DNA of 64,000 nucleotides from the NCBI RefSeq assembly GCF_900109175.1, contig NZ_FNZE01000006.1, positions 219,377 through 283,376 of the forward strand. Direction: 5' to 3'. This DNA is from Pseudomonas linyingensis. GTDB taxonomy: Bacteria; Pseudomonadota; Gammaproteobacteria; Pseudomonadales; Pseudomonadaceae. The stretch's first letter is position 1. The number at the start of each line of letters is the position of its first letter. Shown here piece by piece: positions 18,988 through 28,659 of this stretch. The notes under the pieces were generated by a model. That model was not told the origin of the DNA and ran no database searches. It was given only the letters and a program-made list of their open reading frames with translations. The position numbers were made by a program, and so were the translations under genes.

Positions 18988-20007
18988 TCACTTCCTCGGG
19001 TCGAAGGCATCGCGCGCGGCCTCGCCGATGAATACCAGCAGGGTCAGCATCAGCGCCAGCACGGCGAAGGCGCTGATGCCCAGCCACGGCGCCTGCAGGT
19101 TGGACTTGCCCTGGGCGACCAGTTCGCCCAGCGACGGCGAGCCGGGCGGCAGGCCGAAACCGAGGAAGTCCAGCGCGGTGAGGGTGCCGATGGCCCCGGT
19201 GAGAATGAACGGCATGAAGGTCATGGTCGAGACCATGGCGTTGGGCAGGATATGCCGGTACATGATCGCGCCGTTGCCCATGCCTAGGGCGCGGGCGGCG
19301 CGCACGTACTCGAGATTGCGCCCGCGCAGGAACTCGGCGCGCACCACGTCGACCAGGCTCATCCACGAGAACAGCAGCATGATGCCCAGCAGCCACCAGA
19401 AGTTCGGTTCGACAAAGCTGGCGAGGATGATCAGCAGGTAGAGCACCGGCAGGCCCGACCAGATCTCCAGGAAGCGCTGGCCGACCAGGTCGACCCAGCC
19501 GCCGTAGAAGCCCTGCAGGGCGCCGGCGGCGACGCCGATGATCGAGCTGAGCAGGGTCAGGGTCAGGGCGAACAGCACCGAGATGCGAAAGCCGTAGATG
19601 ACCCGCGCCAGCACGTCGCGGCCCTGGTCGTCGGTGCCCAACCAGTTGTCCGCCGAGGGCGGCGCGGGGGCCGGCACCTTGAGTTCGTAGTTGATGCTGT
19701 CGTAGCTGTAGGGAATCGGCGGCCAGAGCATCCAGCCGTTCTTCGATTCGATCAGCTCGCGCATATACGGGCTCTTGTAGTCGGCCTCCAGGGGGAACTC
19801 GCCGCCGAAGGCGGTTTCCGGGTAGCGCGTGACCACCGGCACGTACAACTGGCCATCGAAGCTGACCAGCAGCGGCTTGTCGTTGGCGATCAGTTCTGCG
19901 CCGAGGCTGAGGACGAACAGACCGAGGAACAGCCACAGCGCGTACCAGCCGCGCTTGTGCGCCTTGAACAGCGCGAAGCGGCGCTGGTTGATGGGCGAGA
20001 GGGCCAT
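18988..20007 (-). CDS. nppC: Peptide ABC transporter permease (YejE/NppC)
   Basis: A 339-residue inner-membrane permease of the DppC/OppC type. A first helix (about 22-42) is followed by a long periplasmic segment (45-130), an OppC-type feature. The core helices then carry the ATPase-contacting EAA loop (RAARALGMGNGAIMYRHILPN). It begins two bases after nppB ends, so the two are translationally coupled. ATG 20007 (MALSPINQRRFALFKAHKRG) gives the typical basic N-terminus. It forms a heterodimeric channel with NppB. Confidence 0.93.
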   Translation of the reverse strand: MALSPINQRRFALFKAHKRGWYALWLFLGLFVLSLGAELIANDKPLLVSFDGQLYVPVVTRYPETAFGGEFPLEADYKSPYMRELIESKNGWMLWPPIPYSYDSINYELKVPAPAPPSADNWLGTDDQGRDVLARVIYGFRISVLFALTLTLLSSIIGVAAGALQGFYGGWVDLVGQRFLEIWSGLPVLYLLIILASFVEPNFWWLLGIMLLFSWMSLVDVVRAEFLRGRNLEYVRAARALGMGNGAIMYRHILPNAMVSTMTFMPFILTGAIGTLTALDFLGFGLPPGSPSLGELVAQGKSNLQAPWLGISAFAVLALMLTLLVFIGEAARDAFDPRK

Positions 20008-20009
20008 GC

Positions 20010-21095
20010 TCAGCCCTCCCGGCTTTCGAAGTGGATGCGCGGATCGACCAGGGTGTAGGTGAGGTCGCCGATCAGTTTCACGATCAGTCCCAGCAGGGTG
20101 AAGATGAACAGGGTGCCGAACACCACCGGATAGTCGCGGTTGATCGCCGATTCGAAGCTCATCAGGCCGAGGCCGTCGAGGGAGAAGATCACCTCGATCA
20201 GCAGGGAGCCGGTGAAGAACAGGCCGATGAACGCCGAGGGAAAGCCGGCGATGATGATCAGCATGGCGTTGCGGAATACGTGGCCGTAGAGCACGCGGTT
20301 CTCCGACAAGCCCTTGGCGCGGGCGGTGACCACATACTGCTTGCCGATCTCGTCGAGGAAGCTGTTCTTGGTCAGCAGGGTCAGGGTGGCGAAGTTGCCG
20401 ATCACCAAGGCAGTCACCGGCAGCGCCAGGTGCCAGAAGTAGTCGGTGATCTTGCCCCACAGGCTCAGTTCGTCGAAGTTGTTCGAGGTCAGCCCGCGCA
20501 GGGGGAACCAGTCGAAGTAGCTACCGCCGGCGAACAGTACGATCAGGAGGATGGCGAACAGGAAGGCGGGGATGGCGTAGCCGACGATGATCGCGGTGCT
20601 GGTCCATACGTCGAAGGTGCTGCCGTGCCGCATGGCCTTGGCGATGCCCAGCGGGATCGACACCAGGTACATGATCAGCGTGCTCCACAGGCCGAGCGAG
20701 ATGGACACCGGCATCTTCTCGATGATCAGCTCGGTGACCGTAGCGTCGCGGAAGAAGCTCTGCCCGAAGTCGAAGTGCAGGTAGTTCTTGATCATGATCC
20801 AGAAGCGCTCGCTGGCCGGCTTGTCGAAGCCGTACATGCGCTCGATCTCCTTGACCAGTTCGGGATCCAGACCCTGGGCACCACGATAGGCATTGCCGGC
20901 CGCGGCGACCTCGGCCCCGCCGCCGGCGATGCGCCCGGTGGCGCCGCCAGCGGCGGCATCGAAGCCTTCGAGCTTGGCGATCATCTGCTCCACCGGACCA
21001 CCGGGGGCGGCCTGGATGATGATGAAGTTGATCAGCAGGATGCCGAACAGGGTCGGCACGATCAGCAGCAGGCGGCGGAAGATGTAGGCCAGCAT
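20010..21095 (-). CDS. nppB: Peptide ABC transporter permease (YejB/NppB)
   Basis: A 361-residue DppB/OppB-type permease. The N-terminal helix ([17 protein letters not shown]) and the family's [11 protein letters not shown] segment are present, followed by an extended Gly/Ala-rich periplasmic loop (about 43-75) that is typical of the YejB branch and absent from OppB. Five further helices and the EAA loop ([21 protein letters not shown]) follow. The ATG at 21095 directly abuts the nppA2 stop (TGA immediately followed by ATG). Confidence 0.94.
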   Translation of the reverse strand: MLAYIFRRLLLIVPTLFGILLINFIIIQAAPGGPVEQMIAKLEGFDAAAGGATGRIAGGGAEVAAAGNAYRGAQGLDPELVKEIERMYGFDKPASERFWIMIKNYLHFDFGQSFFRDATVTELIIEKMPVSISLGLWSTLIMYLVSIPLGIAKAMRHGSTFDVWTSTAIIVGYAIPAFLFAILLIVLFAGGSYFDWFPLRGLTSNNFDELSLWGKITDYFWHLALPVTALVIGNFATLTLLTKNSFLDEIGKQYVVTARAKGLSENRVLYGHVFRNAMLIIIAGFPSAFIGLFFTGSLLIEVIFSLDGLGLMSFESAINRDYPVVFGTLFIFTLLGLIVKLIGDLTYTLVDPRIHFESREG

Positions 21096-22925
21096 TCAGC
21101 GTGACTCCCCGGCCGCGACCGGCGCGCCGGCATCCGGCCTGGCCCACCAGGTGTACAGGCCGATGTCGTACAGCGGCGCCACCGGCGGATGCTCGAGGCG
21201 GTCCCAGCGCGCCACCCGCCAGGTCTTGATATGCCAGTTGGGGATCACGTAGTGGCCCCACAGCAGCACGCGGTCCAGCGCGCGGGTGTGGTCGATCAGG
21301 CTCTGCCGGCTGTCGGCCTTGATCAGGCCTTCGACCAGGGCGTCGATGGCCGGGTCCTTGAGGCCGATCAGGTTGCGGCTGCCGGGGTTGTCGGCGCTGC
21401 TGGAGTGCCAATATTCTCGCTGCTCGTTGCCTGGCGAGCTGGACTGGCTGAAACCGCCGACGATCAGGTCGAAGTCCCGCGAGCGCAGGCGGTTGATGTA
21501 CTGCGAGACGTCGGCGCGGCGGATCTGCAGCTCGATGCCGAGGCTGGCCAGGTTGCGCTTGAACGGCAGCAGCACGCGCTCGAACTCGATCTGGGCGAGG
21601 AGGAACTCGATCACCACCGGCTTGCCCTCGCGATCCAGCATGCGGTCCTGCTCCAGGCGCCAGCCGGCCTGTTGCAGTAGCTCGAAGGCACGCCGGCGCT
21701 GCTCGCGGATCACCCCGCTGCCGTCGCTCTTCGGCGGCTGGTATTGCTCGCTGAACACCTGGGCCGGCAGCTGTGCGCGCCAGGGTTCGAGCAGCTTCAG
21801 CTCGGCGGGCGAGGGCAGGCCGCTGGCGGCCAGCTCGGAGTTCTCGAAGTAGCTGCCGGTGCGCACGTAGGCGCCGTGGAATAGCTGGCGGTTGGTCCAC
21901 TCGAAGTCGAACAGCAGGCCCAGCGCTTCGCGTACGCGGGCATCCTGGAACTGCGGGCGGCGCAGGTTGAAGATGAAGCCCTGCATGCCGGCCGGATTGT
22001 GGTTGGCGATCTCCTCCTTGATCAGCCGGCCGTCCTTGACCGCCGGCGAGTCGTAGGCGGTGGCCCAGTTCTTCGCGCTGCTTTCCACCCAGAAGTCGAA
22101 TTGCCCGGCCTTGAGGGCTTCGAGGGCCACGGTGTTGTCGCGGTAGTAGTCGACCGTCAGGCTGTCGAAGTTGTACTGGCCGCGGTTGACCGGCAGGTCC
22201 TTGCCCCACCAGTCCTTGACCCGCTCGTAGCGGATGCTGCGCCCGGCCTGTACTTCGGCGACCTGGTAGGGGCCGCTGCCCAGCGGTGGCTCCAGGCTGG
22301 TGCGGGCGAACTCGCGACCCTCCCAGGCGTGCTTGGGCAACACCGGCAGCTGGCCGACGATCAGCGGCAGCTCGCGGTTGCCCGCCTGGCGGAAGTCGAA
22401 GCGCACCGTGCGCTCGCCCTCGGCCATGGCCTTCTCGACGTCGGCGTAGTAGGCGCGGTACTGCGGGGCGCCGTCTTTCATCAGGGTGTCGAAGGTGAAT
22501 ACTACGTCGGCGGCGGTCACCGGCTGTCCATCGTGGAAGCGCGCCTCGGGGCGCAGGGTGAAGCGCACCCAGCGGTTGTCCGCAGCCTTCTCGATCTTCT
22601 CGGCCAGCAGGCCGTACTCGGTGAACGGCTCGTCGAGGCTGCGTCGGGTCAGGGTGTCGTAGACCAGACCGATCTCGTCGGCGGCGACGCCCTTGTTGAT
22701 GAACGGGTTGAGGCTGTCGAAGCCGCCGAAGCCGGCCTGGCGCAGGGTGCCGCCCTTGGGCGCGTCCGGGTTGACGTAGGCGAAGTGCTGGAAGTTGGCC
22801 GGGTACTTCGGCGCCTCGTCGTACAGGGTCAGCGCATGTTTGGCGGCGGCCGCGGCATTCAGGGCCACACCGAACAGCAGGGCGCAGCCGGCGAGCAGGC
22901 GGGTGCGGCGCAGGAAGACGGTCAT
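21096..22925 (-). CDS. nppA2: Peptide-binding protein 2 of the Npp/Yej transporter
   Basis: A 609-residue family 5 periplasmic solute-binding protein. The N-terminus has a twin-Arg-free Sec signal ending in an Ala-rich stretch (about residue 27). Family landmarks are YPANFQHFAYVNPDAPKGGTL, RWVRFTLRPEARFHDGQPVT, EPPLGSGPYQV and KDWWGKDLPVNRG. It overlaps the preceding paralogue by four bases (ATGA at 22925-22922), and its stop touches nppB. An LAGC at residues 11-14 looks like a lipobox, but the hydrophobic run before it is too short, so a soluble periplasmic form is more likely. It is one of two tandem paralogues of identical length, which implies duplication and perhaps different peptide preference. 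Confidence 0.92.
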   Translation of the reverse strand: MTVFLRRTRLLAGCALLFGVALNAAAAAKHALTLYDEAPKYPANFQHFAYVNPDAPKGGTLRQAGFGGFDSLNPFINKGVAADEIGLVYDTLTRRSLDEPFTEYGLLAEKIEKAADNRWVRFTLRPEARFHDGQPVTAADVVFTFDTLMKDGAPQYRAYYADVEKAMAEGERTVRFDFRQAGNRELPLIVGQLPVLPKHAWEGREFARTSLEPPLGSGPYQVAEVQAGRSIRYERVKDWWGKDLPVNRGQYNFDSLTVDYYRDNTVALEALKAGQFDFWVESSAKNWATAYDSPAVKDGRLIKEEIANHNPAGMQGFIFNLRRPQFQDARVREALGLLFDFEWTNRQLFHGAYVRTGSYFENSELAASGLPSPAELKLLEPWRAQLPAQVFSEQYQPPKSDGSGVIREQRRRAFELLQQAGWRLEQDRMLDREGKPVVIEFLLAQIEFERVLLPFKRNLASLGIELQIRRADVSQYINRLRSRDFDLIVGGFSQSSSPGNEQREYWHSSSADNPGSRNLIGLKDPAIDALVEGLIKADSRQSLIDHTRALDRVLLWGHYVIPNWHIKTWRVARWDRLEHPPVAPLYDIGLYTWWARPDAGAPVAAGESR

Positions 22926-24751
22926 CGGGAAGCCTCCGGGGTCTTGAGCCACCAGGCGCGCAGGCCGAGGGTGTAGGGCGGTGTGCTGAGGTGGTCGAAA
23001 CGGTTGCGCCAGGCGACCCGGTGGTGGTCGCTGTACCAGTTGGGGATGCTGTAGTGCTGGGAGAGCAGCACCCGGTCGAGGGCGCGGGTGGCGGCCACCT
23101 GCTGGTTGCGGGTCTGCGCGGCGAGCAGCTTGTCGAGCAGCGCGTCGACCACCGGGTGGCTGATCCCGGCGTAGTTCTTGCTGCCGCGCACGTGGACCTG
23201 GCTGGAGTGGAAGTATTGCCACTGCTCAAGGCCGGGGCTCAGCGTCTGCGGCAGGGTCATCAGCACCATGTCGTAGTCGAAGCCGTCGATGCGCTGCTTG
23301 TACTGGGCACGATCGACGGTGCGCAGGCTGGCCTCCACGCCGATGCGCGCGAGGTTGTCGCGGTAGGGCTGGAGGATGCGCTCGAGGCTCGGGTTGACCA
23401 GCAGGATCTCGAAGCGCAGCGGCTGGCCGCGACTGTTGAGCAGGCGACCGCCGGAGGATTTCCAGCCGGCCTGGGCGAGCAGGTCGAGGGCGCGGCGCAG
23501 GGTTTCGCGCGGCAGGCCGCTGCCGTCGGTCTGCGGCATCTGCGGCGCCTTGCTGAACAGTTCGCTCGGCAGCTGCTCGCGGAAGGGGGAAAGCAGCAGC
23601 CACTCCTCGCCCTGCGGGATGTCGCGGGCGGCGAACTCGCTGTTGGGGTAGTAGCTGGTCGCCCGGCTGTAGGCGTTGTTGAACAGCGTGCGGTTGCTCC
23701 ACTCGAAATCGAACAGCAGGCCCATGGCCTCGCGCACCCGGGCGTCGGCGAAATGGGCGCGGCGGCTGTTCATGAACAGCGCCTGGGTCTGGGTCGGGAT
23801 CTGGTGGGGGATCTCGGCCTTGACGATGTCGCCGCGCTCTACGGCCGGGATGTTGTAGCCGTTGGCCCAGTTCTTCGCCTGGTTCTCGATGTAGAAGTCG
23901 AACTCACCGGCCTTGAAGGCCTCGAAGGCGACATGGTTGTCGCGGTAGAACTCCACCTCGACGCGGTCGAAATTGTACTTGCCGCGGTTGACCGGCAGGT
24001 CCTTGCCCCACCAGTTCTTCACCCGTTCGAACACCACACGACGCCCCGGTACCACCTGGGTGATGCGGTACGGGCCGCTGCCCAGCGGCGGCTCGTAGCT
24101 GGTGGCCTTGAAGTCGCGCTTGCTCCAGTAGTGCTGCGGCAGCACCGGCAGCTCGCCGAGGCGCAGGATCAGCAGCGGATTGCCGCTGCGCTTGAACACG
24201 AAGCGCACCCGGTGGCGGTTGAGAATGTCGACTCGCTGGACTTCCTGGAGGGCGGTGCGGTAGTGCGGATGGCCGTCGCGGCTGAGCAGGCGGTAGGAGA
24301 AGGCCACGTCGTAGGCGGTGATCGGCTTGTCGTCGTGGAAGCGCGCCTCGGGGCGCAGATTGAACACCACCCAGCTGCGGTCCTTGCTGTACTCCACCGA
24401 GGAGGCGATCAGGCCGTAGCTGGAGGTCGGCTCGTCACCCGACGGATCGTAGGCGCCGGTGCCGGCCATCAGCGGGGCATTCAGTTCGGAGACGCCGTAC
24501 TGCAGGAAGTTGCCGGTACCGGCCGGGCTGGTGCCCTTGAGGGTGTAGGGGTTGAGGGTGTCGAAGGTGCCGGAGGCCATCAATCGCACGCTGCCGCCCT
24601 TGGGCGCGTCGGGGTTGACCCAGTCGAAATGGCTGAAGTTGGCCGGGTACTTGAGCGAACCGAATTGGGCGTAGCCGTGGCGTTCCGTGATGGCGGCGCC
24701 AGCGGGCAGGCAGGCAGCCAGACCGAGCAGCAGGGCGAGGAGACGACTCAT
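22922..24751 (-). CDS. nppA1: Peptide-binding protein 1 of the Npp/Yej transporter
   Basis: A 609-residue family 5 solute-binding protein and first gene of the nppA1-A2-B-C-D-fabI run. It shares the block motifs of its neighbour (YPANFSHFDWVNPDAPKGG, LRPEARFHDDKPIT, EPPLGSGPYRI, KNWWGKDLPVNRGKYNFD) and has the same length. The signal sequence is short (MSRLLALLLGLAAC...). The LAAC at 11-14 matches a lipobox, so this copy may be either lipid-anchored or cleaved after AGAA at about residue 20. Only 103 bases separate it from mltD, in which the operon promoter should lie; I could not assign clear boxes. Confidence 0.92.
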   Translation of the reverse strand: MSRLLALLLGLAACLPAGAAITERHGYAQFGSLKYPANFSHFDWVNPDAPKGGSVRLMASGTFDTLNPYTLKGTSPAGTGNFLQYGVSELNAPLMAGTGAYDPSGDEPTSSYGLIASSVEYSKDRSWVVFNLRPEARFHDDKPITAYDVAFSYRLLSRDGHPHYRTALQEVQRVDILNRHRVRFVFKRSGNPLLILRLGELPVLPQHYWSKRDFKATSYEPPLGSGPYRITQVVPGRRVVFERVKNWWGKDLPVNRGKYNFDRVEVEFYRDNHVAFEAFKAGEFDFYIENQAKNWANGYNIPAVERGDIVKAEIPHQIPTQTQALFMNSRRAHFADARVREAMGLLFDFEWSNRTLFNNAYSRATSYYPNSEFAARDIPQGEEWLLLSPFREQLPSELFSKAPQMPQTDGSGLPRETLRRALDLLAQAGWKSSGGRLLNSRGQPLRFEILLVNPSLERILQPYRDNLARIGVEASLRTVDRAQYKQRIDGFDYDMVLMTLPQTLSPGLEQWQYFHSSQVHVRGSKNYAGISHPVVDALLDKLLAAQTRNQQVAATRALDRVLLSQHYSIPNWYSDHHRVAWRNRFDHLSTPPYTLGLRAWWLKTPEASR

Positions 24752-24854
24752 CAGACGAGGGTCCGGTCCGTGGCAGTGTTGTAGGTTGAGAAAGCTACAG
24801 TAACAGCTTGTATCGGCTGGAAAAAGGGTGGCTCCGGGCCGCCCCGGGGAACAC

Positions 24855-26450
24855 TCAGCGGCGCTTGAGATGGAGGGTCAGCGTTTGGCCGGCCTTGAGC
24901 GTGCGGCCGAGGGAGGGATTCCACTGCTTGAGGTGCTGGGTGCGCACGGCAAAGCGCTGGGCAATCGCGGACAGCGAGTCGCCACGGCGCACCTTGTAGT
25001 AGGTGACCGCCGAACGCTGGCCAGTCGTCTTGACCTGGGAGCTGCCGGCGCTGTGCAGGGTCAGCACCTGGCCGGCCCGCAGGGACTTGCCCTTGAGGCC
25101 GTTCCAGCGTTGCAGGTCGGCGAGGGTGACGTTGTGGCGCTTGGCGATCTCCCACAGGCTGTCGCCGCGGCGTACCCGGTAGCTGCGTGTCTTGGCTGCA
25201 GGGGGGCTGGCCTTGGCGGCCAGTGTCGGCTGGCTGCGTTCATACAACGGTCCCGGCGGCGTGACTCCCCCCGGCGTCTGGGGAATCAGCAGGGTTTGCC
25301 CGACGCGCACGCGATTGCCGGACAGACGGTTGATGTCGCGCAGGGTGTTGACCGTGACGTGATGGCGGTTGGCGATGCCGTGCAGGCTGTCGCCGCTGCG
25401 TACCTGGTAGCGCTGCCATTGCACCAGGCTGTCCGGTGACAGGCGGGCGAGGCTTTCGCTCAGCCCCTCGGCCTTGTCCACCGGCACCAGCAGGTGGCGC
25501 GGGCCATCGAGGGTGATGCCGCGCTTGAAGGCCGGGTTTAGCTGGTACAGCTCGTCCTCGTCGACATCGCTCAGGGCGGCGACCCGCGCCAGGTCGAGCT
25601 GGTGGCGGATGGTGACCTTCTCGAAGTAAGGCTGGTTGGCGATTGGCGCCAGGCTCACGCCGTAGCTGGCGGGGGTGAGGATGATCTGCGATACGGCCAG
25701 CAGCTTGGGCACGTAGTCTTGGGTTTCCCTGGGCAGTGGCAGGTTCCAGTAGTCGGTCGGCAGGCCGCGGCGCTGGTTGCTCTCGATGGCGCGGCTGACG
25801 GTTCCCTCGCCGGCATTGTAGGAGGCCAGGGCGAGCAGCCAGTCGCCGTTGAACATGTCGTGCAGGCGCTTGAGGTAGCTGATCGCCGCGCTGGTCGAGG
25901 CCATGATGTCGCGGCGGCCGTCGTACCAGTTGGTCTGGCGCAGGTTGAAGTGACGGCCGGTGGAGGGAATGAACTGCCAGAGCCCGGCAGCATTGGCGTG
26001 GGAGTAGGCCAGCGGGTTGTAGGAGCTTTCGATCATCGGCAGCAGGGCCAGCTCCAGCGGCATGTTGTTTTCTTCGAGGCGTTCGACGATGTAGTGGATG
26101 TACGGGCCGCTGCGCTCGGCAATCTGCTGGATCGAGCCCGGTCGGCTGGCGAAGCCGAAGCGCTGGCGCTCGATGCGCGGGTTGGTGCCGATCTGGTCCT
26201 GCAACTGGTAGCCGGCGCGGATGCGCTCCCAGATGTCCTCGTGTTGCTCCTCTTCTTCTGCGGCCTGGCGCAGATCCTTGCTCCACTCGATCTGCTTGCC
26301 GATGCTGACGGCGCGCTCGGTATCACTGTCGGGCTCGTTGCCGCCGCGGCTCTGGCAACCGGCCACGACCAGCAGGAGGCTGACCAGCACCAGGCGCAAG
26401 GCGCGGGTCAGGACATCTGGAACGTGGCTCGGAAGCGTTGGTGGTGGCAT
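24855..26450 (-). CDS. mltD: Membrane-bound lytic murein transglycosylase D
   Basis: A 531-residue outer-membrane lipoprotein that cleaves peptidoglycan to 1,6-anhydro products. The lipobox VAGC ends at Cys32. The family 1 SLT domain (about 110-290) has the catalytic glutamate in PMIESSYNP, followed by AAGLWQFIPSTGR and the ALASYNAGEGTV motif. Three C-terminal LysM repeats bind glycan (YQVRSGDSLHGIA, YRVRRGDSLWEIA and YKVRRGDSLSAIA). I chose ATG 26450 (MPPPTLPSHV); an in-frame ATG 21 codons upstream would place an unusual tail before the signal peptide. It follows gloB by 84 bases, as in P. aeruginosa. Confidence 0.95.
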   Translation of the reverse strand: MPPPTLPSHVPDVLTRALRLVLVSLLLVVAGCQSRGGNEPDSDTERAVSIGKQIEWSKDLRQAAEEEEQHEDIWERIRAGYQLQDQIGTNPRIERQRFGFASRPGSIQQIAERSGPYIHYIVERLEENNMPLELALLPMIESSYNPLAYSHANAAGLWQFIPSTGRHFNLRQTNWYDGRRDIMASTSAAISYLKRLHDMFNGDWLLALASYNAGEGTVSRAIESNQRRGLPTDYWNLPLPRETQDYVPKLLAVSQIILTPASYGVSLAPIANQPYFEKVTIRHQLDLARVAALSDVDEDELYQLNPAFKRGITLDGPRHLLVPVDKAEGLSESLARLSPDSLVQWQRYQVRSGDSLHGIANRHHVTVNTLRDINRLSGNRVRVGQTLLIPQTPGGVTPPGPLYERSQPTLAAKASPPAAKTRSYRVRRGDSLWEIAKRHNVTLADLQRWNGLKGKSLRAGQVLTLHSAGSSQVKTTGQRSAVTYYKVRRGDSLSAIAQRFAVRTQHLKQWNPSLGRTLKAGQTLTLHLKRR

Positions 26451-26534
26451 CGGCGAGGGACTTTCCCAGATAAAAAGTCGGGCGATTCTAGGAACCGCCC
26501 CCGAGGTGGTCAAGTTTTCGCCAGCGGTCGATTG

Positions 26535-27317
26535 TTACCGGAAATTGTCCTTCCAGCTGCGCAGCGCCGCAAACACCGCGCTGGGCGACGCCAGAGGGTG
26601 TTGCGCATGGATCTCGCTATTTGCCCGGACTGTAGTCTCGGTCACGCGCAGGAAGGGGTTGGTCGCCAGCTCCAGCGCCAGGGTGGAGGGCAGGGTTGGC
26701 AGCTGTTGCTCACGCAGTGCCGCCACTTCGGCAGCGCGCCGTTGCAGGGCCGGATTGTCCGGCTCCACGGTCAGGGCGAAGCGCAGGTTGCTCTGGGTAT
26801 ATTCGTGGGTGCAGTAGACGCTGGTCGACGCCGGCAGGCTGGCCAGACGTTGCAGCGAGGCGTGCATCTGCGCGGCGGTGCCCTCGAACAGACGGCCGCA
26901 GCCGGCGGAGAACAGGGTGTCGCCGCAGAACAGCAGCGGCTGGCCGTCATCCTCGGCGAACAGGGCGACATGCCCGGCGGTGTGCCCGGGAACGTGGAAT
27001 ACCTGCCAGTCGAGGTCGAGAATGCGGACCCGCTGGCCGTCCTCGAGGGCGACATCGCGCCCCGCAATCGCCTCCAGCGCCGGGCCGAGCACCCGTGCCC
27101 CGCTGTGCTCCTTGAGGGCGAGCACGCCGCCGGTGTGGTCGTTGTGGTGGTGGGTGACCAGGATGTCGGTGAGCTGCCAACCGGGATGCTCGTCCAGCCA
27201 GGCCAGTACCGGAGCGCTGTCGCCGGGGTCGACCACCGCGCAGTGTCGGCGCGTGGCATCCTGCAGCAGCCAGATATAATTGTCGGAGAAGGCGGGCAGG
27301 GCGGTGATCTGTATCAT
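26535..27317 (-). CDS. gloB: Hydroxyacylglutathione hydrolase (glyoxalase II)
   Basis: A 260-residue metallo-beta-lactamase-fold enzyme that hydrolyses S-D-lactoylglutathione to D-lactate and glutathione, completing methylglyoxal detoxification. The metal ligands are visible: [10 protein letters not shown], the GHTAGH histidine segment, and the bridging Asp in [18 protein letters not shown] and the C-terminal NPFLR glutathione-binding region are present. ATG 27317 gives the family start ([16 protein letters not shown]). It is divergent from the methyltransferase gene across a 77-base gap. Confidence 0.96.
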   Translation of the reverse strand: MIQITALPAFSDNYIWLLQDATRRHCAVVDPGDSAPVLAWLDEHPGWQLTDILVTHHHNDHTGGVLALKEHSGARVLGPALEAIAGRDVALEDGQRVRILDLDWQVFHVPGHTAGHVALFAEDDGQPLLFCGDTLFSAGCGRLFEGTAAQMHASLQRLASLPASTSVYCTHEYTQSNLRFALTVEPDNPALQRRAAEVAALREQQLPTLPSTLALELATNPFLRVTETTVRANSEIHAQHPLASPSAVFAALRSWKDNFR

Positions 27318-27394
27318 GAGCAGGCAAGCCGTTATGCTGAGTCGATCCGGCATCTTAGGTCGCCAGACGTGCCTGGCGCCAGACGGGAGGAAGC

Positions 27395-28159
27395 ATGAAC
27401 GAGCCGCCCTGCGCCACCATCGCCAGCGACTGGCTGACCCTGCAGCGGGAGGCCGAGGCCTGGTTCGCCGGCCCGTTGGGTCGATTGCTGCTGGCCAGTC
27501 AGCAGGCCTTGCTCGAGCAACAGCTCGGCAGTCACTTCGGCAGCTTTCTGCTGCACTACGGCTTCTCGGCCGGCGAGCTGCCCCCGCAGCGCCAGATCAC
27601 CCATTACATCCGTCTTGGTCCGCCGTTGCCGGGTGTAGAGATCGTCTGCGAGGAGGGCGCCTGGCCGGTGCTCGAGCATGCCGCGGACGTGGTGGTGCTG
27701 CAGCATGCCCTGGACTTCGCCGTCTCGCCGCACCAGTTGCTGCGCGAGGCGGCACGCTGCGTGCGCCCCGGCGGGCATCTGCTGGTGGTGGGTATCCACC
27801 CCTGGAGTCTCTGGGGGCTGCGCCATTTCCTGCCCGGCGATGCCCTGGCCGGCGCGCGCTGCATTGCGCCTAACCGTCTGGCCGATTGGCTGCACCTGCT
27901 CGGCTTTGCGCTGGAGAAACGCCGGTTCGGATGCTATTGTCCGCCGCTTTCCTCATCGCGCTGGCAGGCGCGTTTGCGCGGCGTCGAGTCGTGGGCCGAG
28001 AGCCTGCAGCTGCCCGGCGGCGGCGTCTACCTGCTGGCCGCCCGCAAGCTGATGGCTGGCCTGCGCCCGCTGCCGCAATCCCGGCGTGCCGCAGTTGCGC
28101 CGCTGCGTCCGGTTTCCGTGGCCAAGGTCGGCCGTCATCCAGGCAAGAAAGAGTCATGA
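27395..28159 (+). CDS. Class I SAM-dependent methyltransferase-like protein
   Basis: A 254-residue protein of the Methyltransf_11 type. The post-SAM-binding strand region ([37 protein letters not shown]) is clear. The N-terminal glycine loop normally reading DxGxGxG is not: the first 75 residues hold no recognisable GxGxG, so SAM binding may be atypical or lost. The C-terminal 60 residues are basic. A GGGAGGAAG Shine-Dalgarno precedes ATG 27395. Its stop overlaps the rnhA start (ATGA), a coupling seen in P. aeruginosa. Substrate unknown. Confidence 0.8.
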   Translation: MNEPPCATIASDWLTLQREAEAWFAGPLGRLLLASQQALLEQQLGSHFGSFLLHYGFSAGELPPQRQITHYIRLGPPLPGVEIVCEEGAWPVLEHAADVVVLQHALDFAVSPHQLLREAARCVRPGGHLLVVGIHPWSLWGLRHFLPGDALAGARCIAPNRLADWLHLLGFALEKRRFGCYCPPLSSSRWQARLRGVESWAESLQLPGGGVYLLAARKLMAGLRPLPQSRRAAVAPLRPVSVAKVGRHPGKKES

Positions 28160-28611
28160 CTGACAGTGTCGAGATCTATACCGATGGCGCCTGCAAGGGC
28201 AATCCCGGCCCCGGCGGCTGGGGCGCGCTGCTGATCTACAAGGGCGTCGAGCGCGAGCTTTGGGGGGGCGAGTCGCCGACCACCAACAATCGCATGGAGC
28301 TGACCGCGGCCATCCGCGCCCTGGCAACCCTCAACCGGCATTGCCGGGTGCAGCTGACCACCGACTCCGAATATGTCATGAAGGGCATCAAGGAGTGGCT
28401 GCCGAACTGGAAGAAGCGTGGCTGGAAGACCGCCAGTCGCCAGCCGGTCAAGAACGCCGATCTGTGGCAGGAGCTGGACAGCCAGGTCAGCCGCCACGAG
28501 GTGCACTGGCACTGGGTACGCGGGCATAACGGTCACCCGGGCAACGAGCGGGCCGACCAGTTGGCCAACCGCGGCGTGCTCGAGGTCAACGGTGCCCGCC
28601 AGGGCGCGTGA
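28156..28611 (+). CDS. rnhA: Ribonuclease HI
   Basis: A 151-residue endonuclease that removes RNA from RNA-DNA hybrids. The four carboxylates have E. coli numbering: Asp10 ([15 protein letters not shown]), Glu48 (NNRMEL), Asp70 (LTTDSEY) and Asp134 (NERADQLA), plus the flexible-loop His124. The basic handle [15 protein letters not shown] is complete. The start overlaps the methyltransferase stop by four bases, so translation is probably coupled. dnaQ follows after 48 bases, the usual gammaproteobacterial pairing. Confidence 0.98.
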   Translation: MTDSVEIYTDGACKGNPGPGGWGALLIYKGVERELWGGESPTTNNRMELTAAIRALATLNRHCRVQLTTDSEYVMKGIKEWLPNWKKRGWKTASRQPVKNADLWQELDSQVSRHEVHWHWVRGHNGHPGNERADQLANRGVLEVNGARQGA

Positions 28612-28659
28612 TGGCCGCGGCACTTCTTCAATCCCTCCATTGGCAAGCAGGTCTTTTTC

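Noticed and set aside
20521..23229. A 902-codon open frame on the minus strand
   Set aside because: It is out of frame with nppA1, nppA2 and nppB, very rich in Arg/Pro/Gly, and has no domain; it is a shadow of the transporter genes.
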